Positions 20,054-28,327 of a DNA stretch of 64,000 nt are shown here, in pieces. Source of the stretch: Mesorhizobium sp. M3A.F.Ca.ET.080.04.2.1 (GTDB lineage: Bacteria > Pseudomonadota > Alphaproteobacteria > Rhizobiales > Rhizobiaceae). Below the pieces are notes generated by a model. That model was not told where the DNA came from, did not search any database, and saw only the letters and a list, made by a program, of their open reading frames with translations. The stretch covers positions 4,502,501 through 4,566,500 of the forward strand of contig NZ_CP034451.1 in assembly GCF_003952525.1 (NCBI RefSeq), read 5' to 3'. The position numbers and the translations under genes are program-made. Each line of letters starts with the position of its first letter. Positions within the stretch are counted from its first letter, which is position 1.

Positions 20054-21373
20054 ATGCTGCCGGAGTCCGACATCGACATGCAAGCCGCCCGCGACCGCCT
20101 CGAAGCCATCCTGTCGCGCCTTGCGGACCGCGTTGCCGACGAGAAGGTCTACATGAAGCTCTATCGCGAGGCGGCGAGCGCGGCAGCGGATGCAGCGGAC
20201 GCCCGGCAAAAGGCCGGCATGAGCCTCGGGCCGCTCGACGGTGCGATCGTCTCGATCAAGGATCTGTTCGATGTCGCCGGCGAGCCGACCAGGGCGGGCT
20301 CGCTGATGCTTGCAGGCGCGCCGCCGGCAACGCGGGATGCCACGATCCTGCGCCGGCTGCGCCAGGCGGGCGCCGTGATCCTCGGCAAGACCAACATGAC
20401 CGAATTCGCCTTCACCGCGATCGGTGACAATCTGCATTACGGCACGCCCGGCAATGCCGCCGATGCCAGCCTGATCCCGGGCGGCTCGTCGTCCGGGGCC
20501 GGGGTGGCTGTGGGCGAGGGCAGCAGCGACATCTCGATCGGCTCGGACACCGGCGGCTCGGTGCGCATTCCGGCCTCGCTCAACGGCGTCGTCGGCTTCA
20601 AGCCGACGGCGCGGCGCGTGCCGCTGGCGGGCGCCTTCCCGCTGTCGACGACGCTGGATTCCATCGGGCCGCTCGCCCGCAGCGTTGCCGACTGCGCGAT
20701 CGCCGATGCGGTCATGGCCGGCGAGGAGCCGGCTGCTCCGCAGCCGCTCCCGTTTGCCGGCCTGCGCATCGGCATTCCCCGCGGCATGCTGTTCAGCGAC
20801 ACGCAGGCCGACGTCGCTGCAGCTTTCGGGACTTGCGTCGACAGGGCCGGACAGGCCGGCGCGCGAATCGCCGACTGGTCGATCGACGACCTCATCGTAG
20901 AGATGCGTGCGGCGACCAAGCAGGCCTCGATCGCGGCAATAGAAGGCGCCGAGGTTCATGCCGACTGGCTGGCGACGGGTGCCTCGGTGCCGGTCGATGC
21001 GCATGTCAGCGGGCCGTTGTCGCGGGCTCTGGCGGTGACCGCCTCCGTCTACATCCGGACAATCCGACGCCGAACGGAACTGGTCGCGGCAATGGATGAA
21101 CGGCTGAGTGGGGTCGATGTGCTGGCTTTTCCAACCACGCCGATGGTAGCGCCGTCGATCGCCGTCATCGCCAGCGACGAAGCGCTTCGAAACCGGACGG
21201 AAGGCCTGCTGCTGCGCAACACCCAGGTTGCCAACCAGTTCGATCTCTGCGCGATTTCGCTGCCGATGCCGGGCATGAGACTCCCGGTCGGACTGATGCT
21301 GGTGGGGCGGCATGGCCACGACCGTCAGCTTCTCAGCATTGCTGCGGCGGTGGAGGCTTTGCTTGGCCGTTAA
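20054..21373 (+). CDS. Amidase (amidase signature family)
   Basis: A 439-residue amidase-signature hydrolase. The catalytic Lys is in IVSIKD (about residue 69), and the Gly/Ser-rich PGGSSSGAG segment and the DTGGSVR segment supply the cis-Ser and nucleophilic Ser. It cleaves an amide to acid and ammonia; substrate unknown. The ATG at 20054 is preferred over a GTG at 20036. It is divergent from the GFA gene with about 78 bases between. Length is near the family minimum but complete. Confidence 0.9.
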   Translation: MLPESDIDMQAARDRLEAILSRLADRVADEKVYMKLYREAASAAADAADARQKAGMSLGPLDGAIVSIKDLFDVAGEPTRAGSLMLAGAPPATRDATILRRLRQAGAVILGKTNMTEFAFTAIGDNLHYGTPGNAADASLIPGGSSSGAGVAVGEGSSDISIGSDTGGSVRIPASLNGVVGFKPTARRVPLAGAFPLSTTLDSIGPLARSVADCAIADAVMAGEEPAAPQPLPFAGLRIGIPRGMLFSDTQADVAAAFGTCVDRAGQAGARIADWSIDDLIVEMRAATKQASIAAIEGAEVHADWLATGASVPVDAHVSGPLSRALAVTASVYIRTIRRRTELVAAMDERLSGVDVLAFPTTPMVAPSIAVIASDEALRNRTEGLLLRNTQVANQFDLCAISLPMPGMRLPVGLMLVGRHGHDRQLLSIAAAVEALLGR

Positions 21374-21490
21374 TATGGGTGCCGCGACCGAAGCAAGATG
21401 CACATCACGGAAATGCCGTTGCATCCCGTCGCGCCCCCTCTGGCCCTGCCGGCCTCTCATGTCTGCACTGTCGCGGTGCTCGCCGGGGAA

Positions 21491-22471
21491 CTAATCGCTG
21501 CTCGGGAAACGTCGCCGGTAGTGCTCGATCACTTCCGGGTTGCGCAGGTTGACCGGCAGCTTGTTGGCGAGAACCAGCAGCGCCTCGCCGGCAGCGCCGA
21601 CGCCCATGCGCATCATCGATTCCTCGGTGATGCCTGCCATGTGCGGGGTGACGATGACATTGTCGAAACCGAAATAGGGATGGGTGGGCGGCAGCGGCTG
21701 GGACGCAAAAACGTCGAGCGCGGCGCCACCGATGCGGCCGTTCCGCAATGCTTCGATCAGCGCATCGTCGTCGACCACCGGTCCGCGCGAAACGTTGATC
21801 AGCAGCGCATTGGGCTTCATGCGCGCGATGCGCTCGCGGCTGATCAGGCCGCGCGTCTCCTCGGTCAACGGGCAGCAGAGAACGATGATGTCGCTCTGCT
21901 CGACCAACGCGTCGATCGACAGGAAGCCGACGCGCTCGGGCGCCGGACGCAGGCTGCGCGTGGTCGCTATGACATTGAGGTCGAAGCCGTGCGCGGCGAT
22001 ATGACCGACGGCCTGGCCGACGGCGCCAAGGCCTACAATGCCCATGGTCTTGCCGGCCAGCTCGCTGGTCGAATTGGCGTGCTCGCGACCGGCGAGCCAG
22101 CCCTTGGCGCGCAGATCGCGATCCATCATGCGAAAACGGCGCAAGAGCGCGAGCGCGACGAACATCACATGCTCGGCGACCGAGCGGGCGTTGACCGCCG
22201 GCACGTTCGCCACCAGGACACCGGCGGCAGTGGCCGCGTCGACCGGGATCATGTCCAGCCCTGCGCCATGGCGGATCGCGGCGCGCAAGTTCGCCGCGCC
22301 GGCAAAGAGATCCGGCGGCAGCGGCGCGCGAACGATGACGATGTCGGCGTCCGTGGCTTCGGCGGTCAACGTCCTGGCGTCGAGGGCAGTCGCGATAGCC
22401 AGCCGGCCTGCTCCCCCCAACATGGCGGTCGCGCGTGGGTGCAGCGGATGCGTCGACAGGATCTTTCGCAT
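21491..22471 (-). CDS. D-2-hydroxyacid dehydrogenase
   Basis: A 326-residue NAD(P)-dependent dehydrogenase of the phosphoglycerate/glyoxylate reductase superfamily. GLGAVG is at 147-152 and acidic or polar residues follow the beta strand. Of the catalytic triad, Arg229 (NVSRGPVV) and His277 (TPHMAG) are present, but the usual Glu is Gln258 (DVFASQP). The gene is last in the minus-strand operon TIM-barrel, dehydratase, GntR, dehydrogenase. It likely reduces a 2-keto acid or oxidises a 2-hydroxy acid from the pathway. The Gln substitution is known from formate dehydrogenases, so the reaction should not be assumed. Confidence 0.88.
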   Translation of the reverse strand: MRKILSTHPLHPRATAMLGGAGRLAIATALDARTLTAEATDADIVIVRAPLPPDLFAGAANLRAAIRHGAGLDMIPVDAATAAGVLVANVPAVNARSVAEHVMFVALALLRRFRMMDRDLRAKGWLAGREHANSTSELAGKTMGIVGLGAVGQAVGHIAAHGFDLNVIATTRSLRPAPERVGFLSIDALVEQSDIIVLCCPLTEETRGLISRERIARMKPNALLINVSRGPVVDDDALIEALRNGRIGGAALDVFASQPLPPTHPYFGFDNVIVTPHMAGITEESMMRMGVGAAGEALLVLANKLPVNLRNPEVIEHYRRRFPSSD

Positions 22472-22535
22472 TGAGCCCCTGTTTGTTTAGCCGCATTTCT
22501 GCCACGCCAAGCGATTCCGCTTGGCTGCAAAATGC

Positions 22536-23252
22536 TCAGGCCTTTTCGAGCACCGCGCTATCCGGCTCCGTTGCCCGGCCTTCTATCAGCCCCTTCCAGT
22601 AGCTCTCGGCGCCCTGCAGATGAGCGCTCATCAGCGCCTGGGCAAGGTTGCCGTCGCGGCGCAGCAGCGCCTCGTAGATCTGGATGTGCTCGGCATGCGA
22701 GCGCACGCTGCGCTCGGGATCGTTGAAATAGATCGGCAAGCGCTGCTCGCCCATCAGATAATAGACACTGCAGATGTTGTGGAAGACGCCGTTCTTGGTC
22801 GCCCGCACGATCTCAAGGTGAAACTCGCGATCTTCCTTGGCGAGACCTTCGCCGGCGGCGATGCGCTCCTCGGAAGCTTTCAGGATTTCGCGCAACCGCT
22901 CGAAATTCTCCTCCGTGGCGCGCGAGCAGGCAAGCTCGGCGGCCTTGATCTCGTGGATCTTGCGCAATTCGACGGTCTCGTAGATCTGCACCGGGTCGAG
23001 CGGCAGGCCCGCGCGAGCGAAAAGCGCTAACGCTTCCACGCTGGCCTGCTTGGTATCGACATAGATGCCGGATTTGGCGCGGCGCTCGACGATGCGCATG
23101 GCTTCCAGGATCGCCAGCGCCTCGCGGATCTGGCCGCGGCTGACGCCGAAATGCTCCGCCAGCTCGCGCTCCGACGGTGTGCGGCCGGTCTCCTTGTCCG
23201 AGTTGGAGAACAGATAGGCGGCGAGTTCGGCGAGAAGGTTCTTTTCTTTCAT
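22536..23252 (-). CDS. GntR family regulator, FadR/FCD subfamily
   Basis: A 238-residue regulator. The winged helix is at about 8-68, with SERELAEHFGVSRGQIREAL at 27-46, and the all-helical FCD ligand domain spans about 85-225. The start at 23252 is two bases after the stop of the dehydratase, so it is co-transcribed with the pathway it likely controls, a usual autoregulatory design. FadR-type proteins bind TGGTNNNACCA-like dyads; such a site at 25651 lies at the head of this operon. The probable effector is a sugar acid intermediate. Confidence 0.92.
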   Translation of the reverse strand: MKEKNLLAELAAYLFSNSDKETGRTPSERELAEHFGVSRGQIREALAILEAMRIVERRAKSGIYVDTKQASVEALALFARAGLPLDPVQIYETVELRKIHEIKAAELACSRATEENFERLREILKASEERIAAGEGLAKEDREFHLEIVRATKNGVFHNICSVYYLMGEQRLPIYFNDPERSVRSHAEHIQIYEALLRRDGNLAQALMSAHLQGAESYWKGLIEGRATEPDSAVLEKA

Positions 23253-23254
23253 CG

Positions 23255-24430
23255 TCAAATGCGTTGCGCGTGCGCCTCCAGGAACCGCTCGGAAATGGTG
23301 AAACCCAATCCAGGCTTTTCGGGGATCGCTATCATACCGTCCTTTGCTTCGACAGTCTCTTCGACGAGATCGTGGATCATCGGATTGGCGCCGAGCGAAT
23401 ATTCGATCGTGAAGCTGGCCGGCGAAGCGGCGCAGACATGCAGCCCGGCAAAGAAGCACGGCGCTCCCGCCCACAGATGCGGCGCCAGGCGCAGGTTGAA
23501 GGCGCTGGCGATGGTGCCGATCTTCATCGCCTCGCTGATGCCGCCGCAGAAGGCGGGGTCGGGCTGGAAGATGTCGGCCGATTTGAGCACCGCCAGATCG
23601 CGGAAGGCATAGCGTGTCGCCTCGCTTTCGCCCGTGGCGATCGGGACCGAGCCTGAGGCGCGTACCTCGGCCATGCCCGGCTTATCGTCGGCGATCACCG
23701 GCTCCTCGAACCAGGCGAGGTCGAGATCGGCGGTAAGGCTGATGAAGCGCTTCGCCTCGGCGACGGTGTAGGTGCCGTGCGCGTCGACCATCAGCTGGAC
23801 ATCCGGGCCGATTGCCTGTCTGGCGGCGCGCACGCGCGCGGCCGAAATATGCGGGGCGCCGTCCATGGCGCCGATGCGCATCTTCAGCGCTCTGAAGCCG
23901 CCCTTGGCGATATAGGATTTCAGCTGGTCGCCAATGGCATCGGCGGCGGCCCAGCCGCCGGACGCATAGGCCTGCATGCGCTCGACCTTGCGGCCGCCGA
24001 GCAGCCGCCAGACCGGCTGTCCCAGCGACTTGCCGAGAATGTCCCAGAGCGCGATGTCGACGGCGCTGATTGCGGCCACGCTCATGCCGCGCCGCGCCAG
24101 CTGCGGCATGGCGTGGCCGGCATGGGCCGCCGTCTGGTGGCGCACGCCGTTGTAGAGCATCTCCCAGACCACGCCTATATCGGCCGGGTCGCGGCCGATC
24201 AGCTGCGGCGCGATCTCGTGGTTGAGCATATGGACGAGGGCGCCGTAGCTGCCGGCGCTGCCGGCGGCGTTCTTGCCCTCGCCCCAGCCTACCAGGCCGT
24301 CTTCTGTCTCGATGCGCAATATGGCGGCGTCGAACGTCGTCACCTGACCGAAGTCGCTGCGATGCTGCTTCGCGACTGCGATCGGTATGCGGACCCACCA
24401 GGCCTGGACGTTTCTGATGCGCATCTTCAT
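23255..24430 (-). CDS. Enolase-superfamily sugar-acid dehydratase (mandelate racemase type)
   Basis: A 391-residue protein with N-terminal capping domain (about 1-130) and TIM-barrel. Metal ligands are Asp216, Glu242 and Glu268; the catalytic base is Lys183 in ALKMR, and His318 (APHLW) with Asp291 forms the His-Asp dyad. This is the mandelate-racemase-type active site used by aldonate and uronate dehydratases. It probably dehydrates an aldonic acid to a 2-keto-3-deoxy acid. It is second in the minus-strand operon, downstream of a TIM-barrel isomerase and upstream of the GntR gene. The particular sugar acid cannot be read. Confidence 0.9.
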   Translation of the reverse strand: MKMRIRNVQAWWVRIPIAVAKQHRSDFGQVTTFDAAILRIETEDGLVGWGEGKNAAGSAGSYGALVHMLNHEIAPQLIGRDPADIGVVWEMLYNGVRHQTAAHAGHAMPQLARRGMSVAAISAVDIALWDILGKSLGQPVWRLLGGRKVERMQAYASGGWAAADAIGDQLKSYIAKGGFRALKMRIGAMDGAPHISAARVRAARQAIGPDVQLMVDAHGTYTVAEAKRFISLTADLDLAWFEEPVIADDKPGMAEVRASGSVPIATGESEATRYAFRDLAVLKSADIFQPDPAFCGGISEAMKIGTIASAFNLRLAPHLWAGAPCFFAGLHVCAASPASFTIEYSLGANPMIHDLVEETVEAKDGMIAIPEKPGLGFTISERFLEAHAQRI

Positions 24431-24477
24431 CCCCGGCCCTGCCGCCCGGCGAGGCGGAAGGGTTTCAATCGAACCGT

Positions 24478-25365
24478 CTATCTGATCAGCGGCAGCAGCG
24501 TTTCGGCGGTGATGCGCATCTGGTCGGTGTAGAACTTCTCGGTCAGCAGGCTGGAGCCGTGGTCCTGGATGAATTTGAGCTGCTCGGGCGAGATATCGAC
24601 CGGGTTGCGCTCCACCATCTCGGGATAGGGTGCCGCCGGCGTGCGGTCGACGGGCGCGACGAATTCGTTGGTCAGCGCGCCGTCATAGCCGATCTCCTTC
24701 AGCGTGCCGACGATCTTCGGCCAGTCGATCTGGCCGAGGCCGGCGGCGAAGCGGTTGTTGTCGGCGACGTGGAAGTCGAACAGGCGCTTTCCCACCTGTC
24801 GGATGGCGTCGTAGACGTTAAATTCCTCCATGTGGATGTGATAGGCGTCGAGGCAGACGCCGCATTCCGGGCTGACCGCATCGGCGAGCGCGAGCGCCTG
24901 GGCGCCGCGGTTGAAGAGATATGTCTCGAAGCGATTGAGCGGCTCGACGGCGATCTTGACGCCGACCTTCTTGGCGTGGGCGAAGCATTCGCGCGTGGCG
25001 TCCACCACCCAACCCCATTCTTCCGCCTCGGTGCCGTCAGGCACGACCTTGCCGACGGTGGCGGGAACCAGGGTGATGATCTCGCCGTCAAGCTCGCTCA
25101 CCATGGTGAGCACGTCCTTGACATATTTCACCGAGCGCTCGCGCTGGCCCTGGTCCTTGGCGGCAAGGTTGCGCTCGCCAAGCATCAGCGTCACCGAACC
25201 CCAGCAGCGGATGCCGTGCTCCTTCAGCAGGGCGCGTGTCTCGTTGGTCTTGTACTGTTCCGGCTCGCCGGAAATCTCGATCGACTCATAGCCGAGTTTC
25301 TTGATGCGCTTGAGCGTCACCTCCAACGGCTCCGCCCGCATCCAGTTGTGCGTCGAAAGATGCAT
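24478..25365 (-). CDS. Sugar phosphate isomerase/epimerase-like TIM-barrel protein
   Basis: A 295-residue AP endonuclease family 2-type TIM-barrel. The expected metal ligands are Glu141 (VEPLNRFE), Asp173 (CLDAYH), His199 (FHVADNN) and Glu234 (TNEF). This is the pattern of ketose 3-epimerases and hydroxypyruvate isomerases. GGGAAGGA precedes the ATG. It is the first gene of the minus-strand operon, whose promoter faces the plus-strand operon at 25766 across a 400-base region. Its substrate is probably a keto-sugar or sugar acid of the same pathway. Confidence 0.88.
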   Translation of the reverse strand: MHLSTHNWMRAEPLEVTLKRIKKLGYESIEISGEPEQYKTNETRALLKEHGIRCWGSVTLMLGERNLAAKDQGQRERSVKYVKDVLTMVSELDGEIITLVPATVGKVVPDGTEAEEWGWVVDATRECFAHAKKVGVKIAVEPLNRFETYLFNRGAQALALADAVSPECGVCLDAYHIHMEEFNVYDAIRQVGKRLFDFHVADNNRFAAGLGQIDWPKIVGTLKEIGYDGALTNEFVAPVDRTPAAPYPEMVERNPVDISPEQLKFIQDHGSSLLTEKFYTDQMRITAETLLPLIR

Positions 25366-25765
25366 GGTCTATCCTTCCCAGAATTCGCCTGTCACGTTTT
25401 CCGCGGCGTTCTTCCGGCGAAGCCACGCCGCGCGATCTCCTCCCCACGGCGTTCCAGTAGATTGGCAAACTGGTTCGACCAATTGGGCCTGATGCGAGGT
25501 CTACAGCAATTTGCCCGGCGCGGCAAGGAGCCGGAGGCCGAGCCTGGATTTTCCCTTTACAGTGCTGATTAATATGGAAAAACGGTGCTGCCGAATGCCG
25601 AGGCGCGCGTCGCCAGCGACCATCATGGCGCTTGACCCGATAACGATATTTGGTCATACCAGAATGGCGAGACCGACACATGTCCGCGGAAGATGACCAA
25701 ACAGGCTGGCCCTCCTTCCAATCGGCGCTATGCTTGGTCGTGAGAACACAGAGGGAGGATGCCGA
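25366..25765. promoter_or_regulatory. 400-base divergent control region with TGGTCATACCA palindrome
   Basis: The region separates two divergent catabolic operons and no gene is seen. TGGTCATACCA at 25651-25661 is a perfect TGGT-N3-ACCA dyad, the best candidate for the GntR regulator encoded in the minus-strand operon. AGGGAGGATGCCGA just before 25766 is the plus-strand ribosome binding site. Confidence 0.6.
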
Positions 25766-26821
25766 ATGCCGACGACGATGAAGGGTCCCGGCCTGTTTCT
25801 GGCGCAGTTCGCGGGCGACGCCGCACCGTTCAATTCGCTGGCTTCGATCACCAAATGGGCGGCCGGCCTCGGCTACAAGGGCGTCCAGATCCCGACCTGG
25901 GACGGACGCCTGTTCGACCTCAAGAAAGCGGCGGCGTCGAAGACCTATTGCGACGAGGTGAAAGGCATTTGCGCCGATGCCGGCGTCGAGATCACGGAGC
26001 TGTCGACGCATCTGCAGGGCCAACTCGTGGCGGTGCACCCGGCCTATGACGCGCAGTTCGACGGCTTCGCACCGGCCGAGGTGCACAACAACCCAAAGGC
26101 GCGACAGAAATGGGCGGTCGAGCAGATGGAGTTCGGCGCCAAGGCGTCGAAGCATCTCGGCCTCAAGGCGTCGGTCACCTTCAGCGGCGCGCTCGCCTTC
26201 CCCTATCTCTATCCGTGGCCGCAACGCCCGCCAGGCCTCATCGAGGAGGCGTTCGCCGAGCTCGGCAAGCGCTGGAAACCGATCCTCGATGCCTATGACG
26301 AGAACGGCGTCGACGTCGGCTACGAGATCCATCCGGGCGAGGACGTGTTCGACGGCGCGACGTTCGAGATGTTCCTCGACGCGGTCGGCGGCCATAAGCG
26401 CTGCAACATCAACTACGATCCGTCGCACTTCCTCCTGCAGCAGCTCGATTATCTCGAGTTCATCGACATCTATCACGAGCGGATCAAGGCTTTTCATGTC
26501 AAGGATGCCGAGTTCAACCCGACGGGCCGGCAGGGCGTCTATTCCGGTTATCAGGGCTGGGTAAACCGGGCCGGCCGCTTCCGTTCCCTCGGCGACGGCC
26601 AGGTGGATTTCAGCGGCATCTTCTCGAAACTCACCCAGTACAATTACGATTCCTGGGCGGTGCTGGAATGGGAATGCTGCCTGAAGCATCCCGAGGACGG
26701 CGCCGCCGAAGGCGCGCCGTTCATCCAGCACCACATCATCAGGGTGACGGAGCGGGCGTTCGACGATTTCGCCGGCGGCACGAGTGACAAAAAGCTGCTG
26801 CGCGCGATGATGGGGATCTAG
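25766..26821 (+). CDS. Sugar phosphate isomerase/epimerase (TIM barrel)
   Basis: A 351-residue TIM-barrel enzyme of the xylose-isomerase-like superfamily. The metal ligands are suggested by YEIHPGED, NYDPSH, KAFHVKDAEF and LEWECC. The protein is longer than ordinary epimerases (about 280 residues), with an extended region around the substrate site containing YSGYQGWVNRAGRFRSLGDG, as in the sugar isomerase/epimerases that accompany Gfo/Idh/MocA dehydrogenases. The ATG at 25766 follows AGGGAGGA; a 25730 start would overlap the control region. It is first of the plus-strand operon. Confidence 0.88.
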   Translation: MPTTMKGPGLFLAQFAGDAAPFNSLASITKWAAGLGYKGVQIPTWDGRLFDLKKAAASKTYCDEVKGICADAGVEITELSTHLQGQLVAVHPAYDAQFDGFAPAEVHNNPKARQKWAVEQMEFGAKASKHLGLKASVTFSGALAFPYLYPWPQRPPGLIEEAFAELGKRWKPILDAYDENGVDVGYEIHPGEDVFDGATFEMFLDAVGGHKRCNINYDPSHFLLQQLDYLEFIDIYHERIKAFHVKDAEFNPTGRQGVYSGYQGWVNRAGRFRSLGDGQVDFSGIFSKLTQYNYDSWAVLEWECCLKHPEDGAAEGAPFIQHHIIRVTERAFDDFAGGTSDKKLLRAMMGI

Positions 26822-26828
26822 CACTGCT

Positions 26829-26951
26829 TTCCCTCCCCCTCGAGGGGAGGGTCGATCCGCGTAGCGGATCGGGGTGGGGTCGCCGGGTGTAGAGCTCGGC
26901 ATGAACCGACCCCTCCCGGCCCTTCGGGCCACCCTCCCCTCAAGGGGAGGG
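26829..26951. repeat. Intergenic palindromic repeat with CCCTCCCC ends
   Basis: CCTCCCCCTCGAGGGGAGGG near the left end and CCCTCCCCTCAAGGGGAGGGG near the right end are each palindromic, around a centre rich in GATCCGC/GCGGATC and CCCGGCCCTTCGGGCC pairs. No protein is encoded. Repeats of this composition are common between genes in rhizobia. Confidence 0.75.
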
Positions 26952-26975
26952 GTATTTCACACGAGGGAGACAAAC

Positions 26976-28163
26976 ATGGTCGGCGCATCGAAGGCGGAAA
27001 CGGGAGGCGGCCCGATCCGCTACGGCATGGTCGGCGGCGGGCAGGGCGCCTTCATCGGCGCGGTGCACCGGATCGCGGCACGCATGGACAATGATTTCGT
27101 GCTGGTGGCCGGCGCGCTGTCATCGAATCCGGAACGAGCCAAGGCTTCGGCCGAAGAGCTCGGGCTCGACCCGTCGCGCAGCTACGGCTCCTACGCCGAG
27201 ATGGCCAAGGCCGAAGCCAAGCGCCCCGACGGCATCGAGGCGGTGGCGATCGTGACGCCCAACAATGTGCATGTGCCGGCGGCCAAGGCCTTCCTCGAGG
27301 CAGGCATCCACGTCATCTGCGACAAGCCGCTGGCGACGAGTTTGGCCGAGGCCAAGAAGCTCGCGGCGCTGGTCGAAAAGACCGGCAAGGTGTTCGTCCT
27401 CACCCACAACTACACTGCCTATCCGATGATCCGTCAGGCGCGCGAGATGGTGGCCAAGGGCATGCTCGGCGAAATCCGCATCGTGCAGTCGGAATATCCG
27501 CAGGACTGGCTGACCGAAGACCTTGCCGCGACTGGCCAGAAGCAGGCAGCGTGGCGCTCCGATCCAAAACAGGCCGGAGCCGGCGGCGCGCTGGGTGACA
27601 TCGGCACGCATGCCTACAACCTTGCGCGCTTCGTCTCGGGGCTTGAGCTGGATTCCTTGTCGGCCGACCTCGACGCCTTCGTGCCCGGCCGGCAACTCGA
27701 CGACAACGTCAACGTGCTGCTGCGCTTCAAGCCGGTCGGCAAGGCGCATCCGGCCAAGGGCATGATCTGGGCAAGCCAGGTGGCGCCCGGTCACGAGAAT
27801 GGGCTGAAGCTGCGCATCTACGGTTCGAAAGGCGGGCTGGAATGGGTGCAGGCCGACCCGAATTATCTCTGGTACACGCCTTTCGGCCAGCCGAAGCAGT
27901 TGCTGACCCGCGCCGGCGCCGGCGCAATGCCGGTCGCGGGACGTGTCACGCGCGTGCCGTCCGGCCATCCTGAAGGCTATCTCGAAGGCTTTGCCAACAT
28001 CTACCAGGAGGCCGCCCGCGCCATCCGTGCGGCGCGCCGGAAGGGCGGCAAGCTGGCCAAGGATGTCGTCTTCCCGACGATTGCCGACGGCGTCGAGGGC
28101 ATGGCCTTCATCGAGGCCTGCGTGAAGTCGTCGAAGAAGAATGGGGCCTGGACAAAGCTGTAG
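26976..28163 (+). CDS. Gfo/Idh/MocA family oxidoreductase
   Basis: A 395-residue NAD(P)-dependent sugar dehydrogenase. The Rossmann motif GMVGGGQGAFIG lies near 16-27, the conserved active-site motif is CDKPLATS near residues 110-117 with Lys as general acid/base, and GDIGTHAYNLARF near 200-212 supplies the catalytic Asp and His. CGAGGGAGAC precedes the ATG. It oxidises or reduces a cyclic sugar at one hydroxyl; typical partners are TIM-barrel epimerases, and it is flanked by two here (25766 and 28328). Confidence 0.92.
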   Translation: MVGASKAETGGGPIRYGMVGGGQGAFIGAVHRIAARMDNDFVLVAGALSSNPERAKASAEELGLDPSRSYGSYAEMAKAEAKRPDGIEAVAIVTPNNVHVPAAKAFLEAGIHVICDKPLATSLAEAKKLAALVEKTGKVFVLTHNYTAYPMIRQAREMVAKGMLGEIRIVQSEYPQDWLTEDLAATGQKQAAWRSDPKQAGAGGALGDIGTHAYNLARFVSGLELDSLSADLDAFVPGRQLDDNVNVLLRFKPVGKAHPAKGMIWASQVAPGHENGLKLRIYGSKGGLEWVQADPNYLWYTPFGQPKQLLTRAGAGAMPVAGRVTRVPSGHPEGYLEGFANIYQEAARAIRAARRKGGKLAKDVVFPTIADGVEGMAFIEACVKSSKKNGAWTKL

Positions 28164-28169
28164 GGGTGA

Positions 28170-28295
28170 CGATCTTCAGGTGAGGCCGGCCTGCAAACGG
28201 CGGCTTCCTGCGCTTCCGGTGCTCAGGTACGGATATACGCTCCGCTCCGGTTCTCAGAATCCACCGCTCCGGCTCGGCCTGACCTGAACCTCGCC
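28170..28295. repeat. Palindromic repeat, copy 1 (pair with 48488)
   Basis: A 126-base element beginning GATCTTCAGGTGAGGCCGG and ending CGGCCTGACCTGAACCTCGCC, so its ends are inverted copies. It closely matches 48488-48614, including TTCCTGCGCTTCCGGTGCTC. It starts six bases after the preceding stop codon, so it may also act as the operon's 3' structure. Confidence 0.85.
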
Positions 28296-28327
28296 ACCCC
28301 TAGGCGCTCTGCAAGGGGAGGGTGTCG

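Noticed and set aside
19976..21460. Upstream part of a 610-residue minus-strand frame
   Set aside because: Antisense to the amidase; only the 115-residue GFA part at the end is real.
25286..26932. 548-residue minus-strand frame
   Set aside because: Antisense to the TIM-barrel gene and control region; arginine-rich shadow.
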